Part shown: positions 1 to 9,391 of the stretch, one piece after another
Layout of the letters: each line of letters opens with the position of its first letter
Position numbering within the stretch: position 1 is the stretch's first letter
NCBI GenBank assembly: GCA_031271375.1
Contig: JAISVU010000175.1
Span: 1-50,804 of the forward strand
Direction: 5' to 3'
Length of the DNA: 50,804 bases
Source: Clostridiales bacterium
Lineage (GTDB): Bacteria > Bacillota > Clostridia > Lachnospirales > WRAX01
The notes under the pieces: generated by a model
Told to the model about the DNA's origin: nothing
Databases searched by the model: none
The model's input: the letters and a program-made list of their open reading frames with translations, nothing else
Made by a program: the position numbers and the translations under genes

Positions 1-1
1 G

Positions 2-3000
2 ACCGAGGTTGTCGTCAGCAACCCCTCGGGATACATAATCACTGACATCGCGCTCTCTGGCTCCGGCGGGGGCGGCGTTGTGGTCACCCCAATAACTTCA
101 ATGATCCCCATTCTCAGACCCGGCGAATCGGAAGTCGTGCCGGTACATCTAAACGCGTTGAACGTGGCCACAGGCGGGAGCGGCGCCGACTGCACAATCA
201 CCGCCGTATATCAATACTCTGCGGACGGGGAAACCAATATGCAGCCCGGTACCGCCAGCGGCTTCGTCGCCGTATATGTTACCGACAAGCCGCAGGCCCC
301 CGGCCCCGCGACGCCGACGCCTGTACCAACCCCTGTGCCGGAGCGGGCGGCGGATCTTGTAATGACGTCCCCCGCCAGCTATATCACGACGAAGCCCGGC
401 GAATCCGTCAATATCGGCATCGTAATGCAGAACAACCATAAGACCAACATCGCCAGCAGCCTTGTCTTAACGACCGCGATGGCGGTGGACTTCAAGACAG
501 AGTTTGTGCGCAAGAGCCCCACCGTCATCCGCCCCGGCGAGAAGGACACGTTCTATTTCATCGTAACCCCCAGCGCAAACTGCAAGCCGGGTTATTACGA
601 CGTTCCGTTCAACTATCAGTATCAGGGCCCCGACAGCAAGACCTACAAGGGAACAGGCACTGTGAAGATCCAGGTGGAGGAATCGCCGGTGTCGCAGCCC
701 AGCCTGGTTATCGACGGCTTCGGAACCAGCGCAGATGTCATCAACGCGGGCGATTCATTTGAGGTTTTCGCCAATATAACCAACATGGGCAGCGGCGTAG
801 CCGAGTCCGTTGAGGTAACGGCCTCGGGCTTTACCACGCAGACCATTTCGCTCTCCGGGTCAGACACCGCGATATTACAGCCCATCGGTATCGGCCTCAG
901 CTCAAAAGCTACCTTTAACCTGTCGGCCAACGAAACTATGGCCGCCGGTGCATACCCGATCAAGTTCACGGTCACTTATAAAAACTCCGCCGGGGAAGAA
1001 AAGACATTCGAGAGCCAATACTACATAAACGTGGCTTACGAAGGCGGCGCGGCCAAACGCGCGCAGCTGGACACCTACACGTTTGAAATGACAAAAGGGC
1101 CTTTGGAAGTCGGCGACACGATAACCGTGAACTATGTCTTTGTCAATAACGGCTCCGCCCCAGCCGAGAACATCCGCGTAACCGCGAGGAACCCCGAGGG
1201 CGTGCTGGTTCCCACCAGCGATAATATACAGCTTGTGGATGAGCTGATCGAAGACGACGCCTACCAGATGATCTTTACGTTCACCCCCACGGAGGCCGCC
1301 AAGTCCCAAACCTACATGATAGAGATAGAGACGAAGTATGACACGGGCCGGAAGAACGCCGACGGCTCGGTCGAGACGCTGACATTCGTAAAGAACTCCG
1401 GCGCTTATGTGAGCAATCCTGAAGAGGAAGAGGAAGAAAACCGCGCCGGGACAGCACCGAGGGCGAGGCTCACGGTTACGGATATGACCGGCCCCGCCGA
1501 ATCCCTCGGCATCGGCGAGACAGGCGTCATTCAAATGACAATAAGGAATAGCGGCAACAGAGCCGCGACCAATATCAAGGTTGACGGCTCCGCAACAGGC
1601 GAGGCTTTGGCGGGGCTTGAGCATTCCTCTGTCGCGGTGCAGACCATCAGCGAGCTGCGTGCGGGGGAATCCCAAACGATAGAGTTCTCTTATACGCCCG
1701 GGCCAAGCGCGAAGTCCAAGACCTACACCATTCCTTACGCAATAGACTATGAGAACGGGCTGTTCACCACTGACGAACGGCGCGTAACGGAGAGCTTTTC
1801 GGCTTACGGGAGCATCAGCGTCCTGGGAGCGGACGACGACGGCGCCGCCGCCAACGTAATCGTATCGGCGTTCAAGAGCCCCGAAGGCTCCTACGACGTG
1901 GGCGAGAGCGGCTCGTTCACGCTGACGCTGGTAAACAACGGGGACAAGGCCGCGAAGAACATCAAGGTCAGCGCTCAGCCAGAGGCCGGGATAGTCCCTT
2001 CGCTGACCGGTAACATCCAGTCTGTAACCATTCTCGAGCCGGGAGCGGAGTATCAAATGACGTTCGCGTTTATGCCCGCTTCCTCGGCCAAGACCCAGGC
2101 CTACAGCGTGGGCTTCACGGTTGAGTACGAAAACGGGCGGCAGACATCCGACGGGCAGAACGAACGTATGACCTTCACTCAGTACGGGAGTTTCAGCGCA
2201 AGCGTCGCCGGGACCATTGACGACGGAAGGCGGGCAAGCCTCAGCCTCCAAAGCATTGTTAATCCCGAGGGGATCATCGGCCCGGACGGCAGGGGCATCT
2301 TCGAGCTGACTATCGAAAACACCGGGCAGAAGGCGGCGTCCAATATACGCGTATCCGTCGCGAACCTCCCCGGCGGCCTGACATACGCCTCCTCCAGCGC
2401 GAGAACTATAAACGGCATAGCGGCTGGCGCGTCGGCGACAGTGTCCTTTGAGCTTAAACCCAACGCCTCCGCCGTGACACAGACCTATACGCCGGAATTC
2501 ACGATAACCTACGAGAACGGCGGCCTTGCCGAAAACGGCAGGCATGAGACCGAGAGTTTTTCCGCCTACGGCAGCATGGAGGTCAATATACCGCCTACAG
2601 CCGGGGCAAAGCTGGTTGTCTCGCGGCTTTCCGCCCCCACGGGCGAGTATAATGTGGGCAGCGTGGGGACATTCAGCCTTACCGTGACGAACAGCGGCGA
2701 CAAGCCCGCGTCCAACGTGAAGCTGACGGCTCAGATACCCGAGGGTCTGGTACCCTCTTCCCCCAGCGTCCTTACCGAGACAGGGCTTGCGCCTGGGGAT
2801 TCGGCGGAGTTCAGCTTCTCCGTTATGCCTAGCAGCCAGGCCAGAACCCAGTTCTATGCGATAGGCTTCCAGGTGGATTACGAAAACGGCCTCGCCGGGG
2901 CCGACGGCAGACCGGAAACCGCCAGCTTTTCCCAGTATGGGAGCATGGACGTTAAAACGGACATAGGCGATGACGGAACCAGCGCGAACCTCAGCATTTC

Positions 3001-4423
3001 CGGGCTTGAAAGCCCCGAGGGAAGCTTCGCCATTGGTAAGAGCGGGGATATCCGGCTTACGCTGACCAATAACGGCGACAAGGCAGCCACAAATATCCGT
3101 ATCAGCGCCGCGCCTCCCGCAGGGATCGTGCCATCCTCGCCCAGCATACAATCTATTAACACGCTGGAGCCCGGGGCTTCCGTCGCGCTGACATTCTCCT
3201 TTATGCCCAGCTCCGACGCGAGAACCCAAACCTACGCTGTGGGCTTCGATGTAGAGTATGACACGGGGCGCAGCTTAACCGACGGGCAGAAGGAGCGGTC
3301 GAAGTTCTCCCAGTACGGGAGCATCGCCGCCAATGTCCCCGCCGAGTCCAGCGACGGCACGAAGAGCGTTCCCAAGATAATTCTGAGCGAGTATAAGATC
3401 ATCAGCGATAATGAAGAGAACCCGCTTATCGTACAGGCGGGCCATGAGTTCGACGTGTATCTCCGCATAAAGAACACGCACCCGACAAAGACGGTTAAGA
3501 ATATCATCGTCTCCCTCAGCGTGCCGGACAGCGCCACCGCCACAGGCACAACCGCAACAAACAACGTCTTCACGCCGGTGAACGCGAGCAACTCCTTCTA
3601 CATCGACGAAATCGAGCCGGGCGGCGAGCTGGAAAAAACCATCAGGATGTTCTGCCTTAATAACGCCGTGGGCAAGAACTATACGATGCTGGCCAAATTC
3701 AACTACGAGGATGACGACGGCAACGCCCACACCGCTACCGAGGAATTCGGAATAACCGTAAGCCAGATAGACGAACTGGACATCGAGGCGATCCCCTTCC
3801 CCGAAATGATGTATGTGGGCAGCGAGCATTACCTCTTCTTCTATTTCCGCAACACCGGGTTTGTTACGCTGCGCAACCTGAAGATAATCGCCGAGGGCGA
3901 GGGGTTTGAGTGGAACAACGCGAACCTTCTTGTCGGTCACTTCACCTCGGGCAGCTCCGATTACTTCGACGCAAGCCTTACGGCGATTGAACCCGGCGAG
4001 CATACAATCAAGATCACGGCGACATATTCCCTGGATACCGGCGAGGAAATAGAACTGGTTGAAGAAGGCGTCGTAAACGTAATGGACATGGGCGGCGACC
4101 CGTCTATGGCTGGATATAACGGTATGGGCGGCGGCCGGGTTGTCTCGATGTCCGGCGGCGGCGGTGTGGTGATTGTTGACGGCGGAATGGGCGGCGATAT
4201 GATGGGCGGCGGCTCCGGCTTTGACCCGATGACCGGGGAGCCTATCGACGGCATGGGCGGCGGAACCGAAAGCGGGTTCGTGGGCTGGGTTAAAGGCGTG
4301 TTTAATTACTTTAACGCCAATGTATGGCCCTGGGTCGTAACCGGCGCCGTAATCGCCGCAGGCGTGTCCGTCGTGCTTGTTCGCCGCATTAGGCGGAGAA
4401 GGGCCTTCTCGCTGGAGGATTAG
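2..4423 (+). CDS. Large Ig-like-repeat surface protein with C-terminal membrane anchor (5' end outside window)
   Basis: The frame is open from base 2, so the N-terminus and any signal peptide lie upstream; about 1,470 residues are visible. A Pro/Thr linker (PTPTPVPTPVP) sits near 310-345. From about 1,460 to 3,340 there are five tandem modules of roughly 380 bp that start alike (ARLTVTDMTGP, ANVIVSAFKSPEG, RASLSLQSIVNPEG, AKLVVSRLSAPTG, ANLSISGLESPEG), share an N-x-G-[DNQ]-K/R-[AP]-A motif and mostly end in YGS. More divergent modules flank them. This is the style of CARDB/NEW3-type beta-sandwich (COG1361-like) surface proteins. The end has a Met/Gly-rich linker (about 4,085-4,280), one membrane helix and the basic stretch RRIRRRR, so most of the protein should lie outside the cell. 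The permease gene follows after 23 bp, suggesting that the two work together. The function is otherwise unknown. It stops with TAG. Confidence 0.85.
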   Translation, partial: TEVVVSNPSGYIITDIALSGSGGGGVVVTPITSMIPILRPGESEVVPVHLNALNVATGGSGADCTITAVYQYSADGETNMQPGTASGFVAVYVTDKPQAPGPATPTPVPTPVPERAADLVMTSPASYITTKPGESVNIGIVMQNNHKTNIASSLVLTTAMAVDFKTEFVRKSPTVIRPGEKDTFYFIVTPSANCKPGYYDVPFNYQYQGPDSKTYKGTGTVKIQVEESPVSQPSLVIDGFGTSADVINAGDSFEVFANITNMGSGVAESVEVTASGFTTQTISLSGSDTAILQPIGIGLSSKATFNLSANETMAAGAYPIKFTVTYKNSAGEEKTFESQYYINVAYEGGAAKRAQLDTYTFEMTKGPLEVGDTITVNYVFVNNGSAPAENIRVTARNPEGVLVPTSDNIQLVDELIEDDAYQMIFTFTPTEAAKSQTYMIEIETKYDTGRKNADGSVETLTFVKNSGAYVSNPEEEEEENRAGTAPRARLTVTDMTGPAESLGIGETGVIQMTIRNSGNRAATNIKVDGSATGEALAGLEHSSVAVQTISELRAGESQTIEFSYTPGPSAKSKTYTIPYAIDYENGLFTTDERRVTESFSAYGSISVLGADDDGAAANVIVSAFKSPEGSYDVGESGSFTLTLVNNGDKAAKNIKVSAQPEAGIVPSLTGNIQSVTILEPGAEYQMTFAFMPASSAKTQAYSVGFTVEYENGRQTSDGQNERMTFTQYGSFSASVAGTIDDGRRASLSLQSIVNPEGIIGPDGRGIFELTIENTGQKAASNIRVSVANLPGGLTYASSSARTINGIAAGASATVSFELKPNASAVTQTYTPEFTITYENGGLAENGRHETESFSAYGSMEVNIPPTAGAKLVVSRLSAPTGEYNVGSVGTFSLTVTNSGDKPASNVKLTAQIPEGLVPSSPSVLTETGLAPGDSAEFSFSVMPSSQARTQFYAIGFQVDYENGLAGADGRPETASFSQYGSMDVKTDIGDDGTSANLSISGLESPEGSFAIGKSGDIRLTLTNNGDKAATNIRISAAPPAGIVPSSPSIQSINTLEPGASVALTFSFMPSSDARTQTYAVGFDVEYDTGRSLTDGQKERSKFSQYGSIAANVPAESSDGTKSVPKIILSEYKIISDNEENPLIVQAGHEFDVYLRIKNTHPTKTVKNIIVSLSVPDSATATGTTATNNVFTPVNASNSFYIDEIEPGGELEKTIRMFCLNNAVGKNYTMLAKFNYEDDDGNAHTATEEFGITVSQIDELDIEAIPFPEMMYVGSEHYLFFYFRNTGFVTLRNLKIIAEGEGFEWNNANLLVGHFTSGSSDYFDASLTAIEPGEHTIKITATYSLDTGEEIELVEEGVVNVMDMGGDPSMAGYNGMGGGRVVSMSGGGGVVIVDGGMGGDMMGGGSGFDPMTGEPIDGMGGGTESGFVGWVKGVFNYFNANVWPWVVTGAVIAAGVSVVLVRRIRRRRAFSLED

Positions 4424-4446
4424 TATATAAAGGTTAAGGTGGAATT

Positions 4447-5838
4447 ATGAGCGCTTTCGACACATTAAGCATGGCTCTTAAAAATCTGTATAAACGCAAG
4501 CTGCGCACCTTCCTTACGGTTCTTGGCGTTATCGTGGGCTCCTGCGCAATCATAATCATGATTTCGCTGGGCCTCGCGATAAACAAAAGCTTTGAGGACC
4601 GCATGATGACCACGCCGAACGCGACGACCATCATGATATATAACTGGGAGGTCTACAACGGACAGGACAAGGTATCGCCCGCCGTTGACGACGCAGCGCT
4701 TGCCAAGATCGCCCAGATACCGGATGTCGAAGCAGTCACGCCCTGGCTGAATAACTACGTTGCGGTCAAGGCGGGCCGCTAGTCCGCCGAGGTTCAAATA
4801 ATCGGCGTTATCCCCGAAGCCCTGCCCGCTATGGGCATAACGCTGCAGGAAGGGCAGTTCCTGCAATCAAAGGACGAATGGGGCATGATGTTCGGCTCCG
4901 CGGTAGCGCAGAACTTTATGACCGCAAGGGAGCGCAATAACTGGTACATGCAGATGAACCGGGATCCGAACGCGAAGCCCAAGGTTGATTTGATGAATGA
5001 CCGTTTGCAAGCCTCCGCCGATTACAGCTTCGGCATGGAAACCAATACCCCGGTTGAGGAAGGCTACGAAGGATATGAGGGCGAGAGCCAAAACGCCCAG
5101 CCGCCGGTAAAGCCTCATAACGTCAACGCCGTCGCCATTATGGCCCCCGGCGACGATTATGAGACGACCAGCGCGGCGTTTATGAACATTAAAACCGTGC
5201 AGCTGCTTATGAAGGAACGCGAGGAGATGTGGGGCCGTCAAGCCCGGGAATATAACGGTTATGAGGTAACGCGGATTAAAGCGACGACCGTCGCCGCTGT
5301 TGAAAATATCACGGCGGCCTTGCAGGATATGGGCTTTTCAGAGAATATTATTCAAACCCCCACGTCTTACATCTCCGAGCTAAAGGGGACGATGGCCAGC
5401 CTTCAGACGCTTCTTGGGGCTATGGGCATTATCTCCCTCTTTATCGCTACGATCGGCATATCCAACACTATGGTAATGTCGACGGTGGAGCGCACGCGCG
5501 AGATCGGCGTAATGAAGGTTATCGGCGCATCCCTGCGGGATATCCGCAAGCTCTTCCTGCTGGAGGCTGCTATAATCGGCTTCCTGGGCGGTCTGCTGGG
5601 CGTCGGGGTGAGCTATATCGCCTCGTTTATACTAAACAACAACGGCCAGTCCCTGTTCGCCTTCATGGACGCCTACAGCTATTACGGCGAGATGATGTCC
5701 AGCGACGTTTCAATCATACCCATATGGTTAAGCGCGGCTTCGCTCGGCTTCGCCGCCATAATCGGGCTTATAGCGGGGTTCTTCCCGGCCCAGCGCGCCA
5801 CTACGATAAGCGCTCTGTCGGCTATAAGGGCGGAGTAA
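4447..5838 (+). pseudogene. MacB/FtsX-type ABC transporter permease interrupted by an in-frame TAG
   Basis: A single frame of 463 codons encodes a complete MacB/FtsX-like permease, but codon 112 (4780-4782) is TAG. The N-terminal part has the usual first helix after a basic start (KLRTFLTVLGVIVGS). The sequence resumes directly after the TAG with SAEVQIIGVIPEALP, typical of the extracellular MacB core. The C-terminal half has three more helices and the family signature VERTREIGVMKVIGAS. The ORF resumes at an ATG at 4831 without a visible ribosome binding site, so efficient restart is unlikely. The true start at 4447 follows AAGGTGG. No ATPase gene is in view; it may lie upstream. The TAG could be a recent nonsense mutation, a sequencing or assembly error, or a suppressed codon. 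The family assignment is firm; whether the gene is functional is not known. Confidence 0.8.
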
Positions 5839-5851
5839 GCGGTAAAAAATA

Positions 5852-6487
5852 ATGGGTGAATCGATGATACGTAACCCGGTTAAATTATACATAAAATCCG
5901 ACACACTTACCCCTCGCATCGCTCTCCACGATAAATACAGCGTCAATAAATACGGCTTCGCCAACTGGGTCTTTGACCAGTACGTTTTAAGAGAAGGCAT
6001 GAACGTGCTGGAACTGGGCTGCGGGACGGCGTCGGGCTGGGCCGGAAGGGTTACTCTGCCCGTTGGCATAAACGTGTGCCTTTCGGATTTCTCGCCGCTT
6101 ATGGTAAAGAAGGCTGAAGACGCGCTGGGGGATAACCCCGCTTTCTCGTTTAAAGAGATTGATATACAGGATATCCCATTTAAAGGGCAGTCATTTGACT
6201 TGGTTATAGCGAATCATATGCTGTATCATGTGCCGGACATAAACAAGGCCCTGTCGGAGGTTTCACGAGTGCTTAAACCATCGGGCCGGTTCTGCGCGAC
6301 GACGATCGGCTGGGATTCACTAAAAGAATTGAGCGATATGTACCGTAAGATGGACTATATTAATTCATACAACGATATCCCCGCAAATGCTGAGGAAGAG
6401 CTGCGCGGTTATATCAACGCCCAATTCATTGACGGGGTTTTCAAGATACGCAAAACACAGGGAATGTTCATCTCATCCCTCATTTAA
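5852..6487 (+). CDS. Class I SAM-dependent methyltransferase
   Basis: This 211-residue protein has the Methyltransf_11/25 layout. Motif I is VLELGCGTASG (about residue 52), an acidic residue follows in CLSDFSP, and the later strand reads FDLVIANHMLYHVPD, followed by a post-motif helix ending in LKPSGRF. It should transfer a methyl group from S-adenosylmethionine to an unidentified small molecule. The ATG at 5864 has GGTGA a few bases upstream and is an equally good start, four codons shorter. It follows the broken permease gene by 13 bp. Its last 8 bases overlap the end of the convergent mgsA, and no hairpin terminator separates them. The substrate cannot be read from the sequence. Confidence 0.85.
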   Translation: MGESMIRNPVKLYIKSDTLTPRIALHDKYSVNKYGFANWVFDQYVLREGMNVLELGCGTASGWAGRVTLPVGINVCLSDFSPLMVKKAEDALGDNPAFSFKEIDIQDIPFKGQSFDLVIANHMLYHVPDINKALSEVSRVLKPSGRFCATTIGWDSLKELSDMYRKMDYINSYNDIPANAEEELRGYINAQFIDGVFKIRKTQGMFISSLI

Positions 6488-6875
6488 CATATTCACGCCA
6501 ATTAAGGTCGCCCTGCTCCAGAGCCAGAATCAGCACCTCGGCGGTCGCCAGGTTCGACGCGAGGGGAATATTGTGCGTGTCGCAAAGCCTCGCCACCTCG
6601 TTAAAATCCGATTCCGGCAATATACGCACGTCCGGGTTGCACAGGAACACAACCAAGTCTATGTCGTTATGGGATATCTGCACGCAGAGCTGCTTCTCGC
6701 CGCCCACATGGCCGGGCAGGTATTTGTTCAGCACAAGCCCGGTGGCCTCCTCGATAAGCCAGCCCGTAGTACCCGTGGCGAACACATTGTGCTTACTCAG
6801 CACATGCCTATAGGCGATGCAGAAGTTCTCCATCAATATCTTTTTACTGTCATGGGCCACCAGCGCTATGTTCAT
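6480..6875 (-). CDS. mgsA: Methylglyoxal synthase
   Basis: This 131-residue protein begins MNIALVAHDSKK and carries the MGS signatures ATGTTGWLIEEATGL and GGEKQLCVQI followed by NDIDLVVFLCNP. The enzyme removes phosphate from dihydroxyacetone phosphate to give methylglyoxal, a bypass of lower glycolysis when phosphate is short or sugar phosphates build up. The size matches the family. The frame extends further upstream, but only the ATG at 6875 gives the family's N-terminus. It is the last gene of the leftward cell-shape cluster, 23 bp after rodA, an arrangement also seen in other Clostridia. The 3' end overlaps the convergent methyltransferase gene by 8 bp. Confidence 0.93.
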   Translation of the reverse strand: MNIALVAHDSKKILMENFCIAYRHVLSKHNVFATGTTGWLIEEATGLVLNKYLPGHVGGEKQLCVQISHNDIDLVVFLCNPDVRILPESDFNEVARLCDTHNIPLASNLATAEVLILALEQGDLNWREYVK

Positions 6876-6898
6876 ATGCCACTCCCGATCCTTATCTG

Positions 6899-8056
6899 TT
6901 AATCTGTAAACAGCGTATTCTTTGTCCTCTTCATGCCTATATTGATAACCATTCCGATTGCGGCAAGGTTTATCCACATGGAACTCCCCCCGGCGCTTAC
7001 GAATGGCAGCGGTATGCCCGTATTGGGCAAAAGCCATGTCGTTACCCCGATGTGGACGAAAGCCTGGGCTCCTATCATTGCCCCTACCCCAGAGGCTATA
7101 AGCCTGCCGGAAAAGCTCTCGGCCCTCCAAGCCACATAGAAACACTTAGCCACCAGCGCAAGTATCACAAGTATAACCAATACACAACCAGCGAACCCAA
7201 ATTCGGCGCCGATTATAGAAAAAATAAAGTCGTTGAAGGCCAGGGGAACCGTCACCGTGTTCTTAAACAACCCCTTGCCCACAAGCTGCCCGGAACCGAT
7301 AGCCTTCACAGACTGCTCAGACTGGTACAGATCGTTCGGGTCAACCTCGCCGATGCCGAAAAAGGGCTTTATGCGATCCTCAAGCTGATAGGTCAAAATC
7401 TTGTCTATGATAATCGGATCTTCCCTGTTGAGGTCAAACCACATAAAGGCCGCGAGAGGCACAATCACAGCGAGGCCTATCAGGATATACTTATATTTAA
7501 CGCCGCCAACGAATAATAATACCAGCAAAATAATCGTCTGCAGTATGCTTGCGGACAGGGCGGGCTCCAAAAAAATCATAACAATCGGCAGAAGCCCAAA
7601 GGCGAGAACCGATAAAAGTATAAGTATATTATTGATTCTTTCGCCGATTTTGTCAATGTATTTGGCTAAGAAAATCAACATGAAAATCTTGGCGAACTCC
7701 GACGGCTGGATGCTGAACTCCCTCGATCCCAGGTTAATGAAAAGCCACCGGGCCGTGGAGGGCGGCGGCGGCTGTAACGCCTCGGAAAGCAGCAGCAGCC
7801 CTATCATTATTACATATAACGGAATATAGAGCTTGCACAGCACCTCGAAGTCGATAAGGGACACCGTAACCATCACGACGAAACCGGACACAAGCCACAT
7901 TATCTGCGCATTGAATGTGGACGACATAACACCGTCGCCAAGTCCGGTGGCGCTGCCGATAACCAGCACCCCAAAACCCGAGAGCACCAGCACAAGAGCC
8001 GCCAGCGCATAGTCATAAACGGACAGTATCCGTCTTATACGCTCGCTTATAATCAA
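6899..8056 (-). CDS. rodA: RodA-type SEDS peptidoglycan glycosyltransferase
   Basis: A 385-residue protein with about ten membrane helices belongs to the FtsW/RodA/SpoVE (SEDS) family. It has the extracellular segment FNDFIFSIIGAEFGF, whose Asp matches the catalytic Asp of SEDS enzymes, and the C-terminal signature PFVSAGGSSMWINLAAIGM. RodA polymerises lipid II into glycan strands together with a class B PBP. Its place in the same cluster as the PBP2 and mreBCD genes argues for RodA rather than FtsW. The start is TTG at 8056, overlapping the minE stop by four bases, with AAAGG a few bases upstream, so translation is probably coupled to minE. Confidence 0.9.
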   Translation of the reverse strand: MIISERIRRILSVYDYALAALVLVLSGFGVLVIGSATGLGDGVMSSTFNAQIMWLVSGFVVMVTVSLIDFEVLCKLYIPLYVIMIGLLLLSEALQPPPPSTARWLFINLGSREFSIQPSEFAKIFMLIFLAKYIDKIGERINNILILLSVLAFGLLPIVMIFLEPALSASILQTIILLVLLFVGGVKYKYILIGLAVIVPLAAFMWFDLNREDPIIIDKILTYQLEDRIKPFFGIGEVDPNDLYQSEQSVKAIGSGQLVGKGLFKNTVTVPLAFNDFIFSIIGAEFGFAGCVLVILVILALVAKCFYVAWRAESFSGRLIASGVGAMIGAQAFVHIGVTTWLLPNTGIPLPFVSAGGSSMWINLAAIGMVINIGMKRTKNTLFTD

Positions 8057-8319
8057 CGCGCGACCTTTCTTAGGGCTTTTACAGGGATATTGGCGGTGAG
8101 CACGGGTTTACCGTCCCGTTCCGAAAAACTTTGGGCGATTTGAATGTCCATCTCGCTCTCGTCAAAGTCCACATATTGCGCTATGACTTTGAGGATGTCG
8201 TTTTTCATCATCTCCAGCATCTCGGTGCTGCAGTTAAGCCTGTCCTGGGTCAACACCAGTTTGAGCCTGGACTTTGCCAAATCCTTAGACTTTTTATTTC
8301 TGTTAAAGAATGAGAACAT
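8053..8319 (-). CDS. minE: Cell division topological specificity factor MinE
   Basis: This 88-residue protein has the MinE form: an N-terminal basic amphipathic stretch (MFSFFNRNKKSKDLAKSRL), the MinD-contact region LVLTQDRLNCSTEMLEMM, and a C-terminal topology domain (MDIQIAQSFSERDGKPVL). MinE stimulates MinD ATPase at the membrane and drives MinCD away from mid-cell. It follows minD by 16 bp, and its TGA overlaps the TTG start of rodA. True MinE is scattered among Firmicutes, since many rods use DivIVA/MinJ instead, so this organism probably has an oscillating Min system. Confidence 0.93.
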   Translation of the reverse strand: MFSFFNRNKKSKDLAKSRLKLVLTQDRLNCSTEMLEMMKNDILKVIAQYVDFDESEMDIQIAQSFSERDGKPVLTANIPVKALRKVAR

Positions 8320-8335
8320 GTATTAACCCCCGTTT

Positions 8336-9130
8336 TTAGCTAAGTCCAAAATAGCTCTTGAGCTTCGCGAAGAAGCCCTTGTCGCCCAGGTAATTCATCA
8401 GCGGCACATCGTTTCCAAGAATCCGCTCGGTTATGTTATTAAATGCCTGACCCGCCTTTGATATCGGATTGGTGATGGCGGGTTCTCCCTTGTTCGTAGC
8501 GATGACGATGGACTCATCGTCCGGCACAACACCCAGAACCTCAATGGCCAGTATATCCGTAACATCGTCCAGATTCATCATATCGCCGCGCTTTACCATG
8601 TCGGCCCGTATGCGGTTTAAAATCAACTTGGTGCTCTTTATCTCGGCGGCTTCCAAAAGGCCTATAATCCGATCCGCGTCCCTGACGGCGCTTACCTCGG
8701 GCGTGGTGACGACAACGGCGCGGTCGGCCCCGGATATGGCGTTTTTAAACCCTTGCTCAATCCCTGCGGGGCAGTCCACCAGAACAAAATCAAACTCTTC
8801 CTTCATGCTATCTGTGAGCTTTTTCATCTGTTCGGGGTTTACGGCGGTTTTATCCCTCGTCTGTGCGGCGGGAAGCAAGAACAGCTCGGGGAAACGCTTA
8901 TCCCGTATAAGGGCCTGCTTCAAGCGGCAATGCCCTTCCACCACATCCACCAGATCGTATACGATGCGGTTCTCCAAGCCCATTACCACGTCCAGATTCC
9001 TAAGCCCGATGTCGGCGTCGACCAGGACGACCTTCTTGCCCTTCATTGCCAGACCGACGCCCAGGTTGGCGCTGGTAGTGGTTTTACCTACGCCGCCCTT
9101 TCCCGATGTAATTACCAGAACCTCTCCCAT
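8336..9130 (-). CDS. minD: Septum site-determining ATPase MinD
   Basis: This 264-residue protein is a ParA/MinD ATPase. It opens with the deviant Walker A motif TSGKGGVGKTT (signature Lys11, Lys16) and then has VLVDADIGLRNLDVV and FVLVDCPAGIEQGF. It ends in a short amphipathic helix (FFAKLKSYFGLS), the membrane-targeting sequence typical of MinD. ATP-bound MinD dimerises on the membrane and recruits MinC to block FtsZ assembly away from mid-cell. The ATG at 9130 has AGGAGG eight bases upstream. A good promoter (9163-9192) lies just upstream, so minD-minE-rodA-mgsA can be transcribed apart from minC, from which they are separated by the toxin-antitoxin remnant. Confidence 0.95.
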   Translation of the reverse strand: MGEVLVITSGKGGVGKTTTSANLGVGLAMKGKKVVLVDADIGLRNLDVVMGLENRIVYDLVDVVEGHCRLKQALIRDKRFPELFLLPAAQTRDKTAVNPEQMKKLTDSMKEEFDFVLVDCPAGIEQGFKNAISGADRAVVVTTPEVSAVRDADRIIGLLEAAEIKSTKLILNRIRADMVKRGDMMNLDDVTDILAIEVLGVVPDDESIVIATNKGEPAITNPISKAGQAFNNITERILGNDVPLMNYLGDKGFFAKLKSYFGLS

Positions 9131-9162
9131 GTATATTTCCTCCTATGTATACTCATGGTTAA

Positions 9163-9192
9163 ATAATAACAGATGATGAAGGGCGTTGTCAA
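9163..9192 (-). promoter_or_regulatory. Candidate sigma-A promoter for minD
   Basis: On the minus strand TTGACA (9192-9187) is followed after 18 bp by TATTAT (9168-9163), or after 17 bp by TTATTA. It ends about 30 bases before the minD start codon. It lies between the truncated vapC and minD and would restore transcription of minDE-rodA downstream of the inserted module. It was read by eye only. Confidence 0.6.
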
Positions 9193-9217
9193 TATTGCCG
9201 TTGAGGGCTTCGCTACC

Positions 9218-9391
9218 TCAAGACCGAAATGGGTTAATTATAAGTAACCTACTGTTTATCGTCTGTCCGTGACTCATGTCTTCCGATCTTTCCACTGCCT
9301 CGTATGCAATTTCCCGTTTTATACTTTCATCTTCCGAATACAGGTAAACAATTATATTAGTGTCAAGGAATACTCTGCTCCTACCGTTCAT
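9218..9391 (-). pseudogene. Truncated VapC-type PIN toxin remnant
   Basis: A 57-codon frame starts at the ATG at 9391 and overlaps the end of the upstream antitoxin gene by 11 bases, as is usual for vapBC pairs. It reads MNGRSRVFLDTNIIVYLYSE, with the first conserved acidic motif of PIN ribonucleases (LDTN). It continues through about residue 45 and then runs into an unrelated tail ending in TGA at 9218-9220. PIN toxins are normally about 130 residues with three or four acidic residues, so the catalytic core is lost. This is the decayed toxin half of a module inserted between minC and minD. The antitoxin next to it is still intact. Confidence 0.75.

Noticed and set aside
902..3229. A long open frame of 775 codons on the minus strand opposite the surface protein gene.
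   Set aside because: It is Arg/Gly-rich with no recognisable domain or ribosome binding site, and it mirrors the GC-rich repeat gene on the plus strand.
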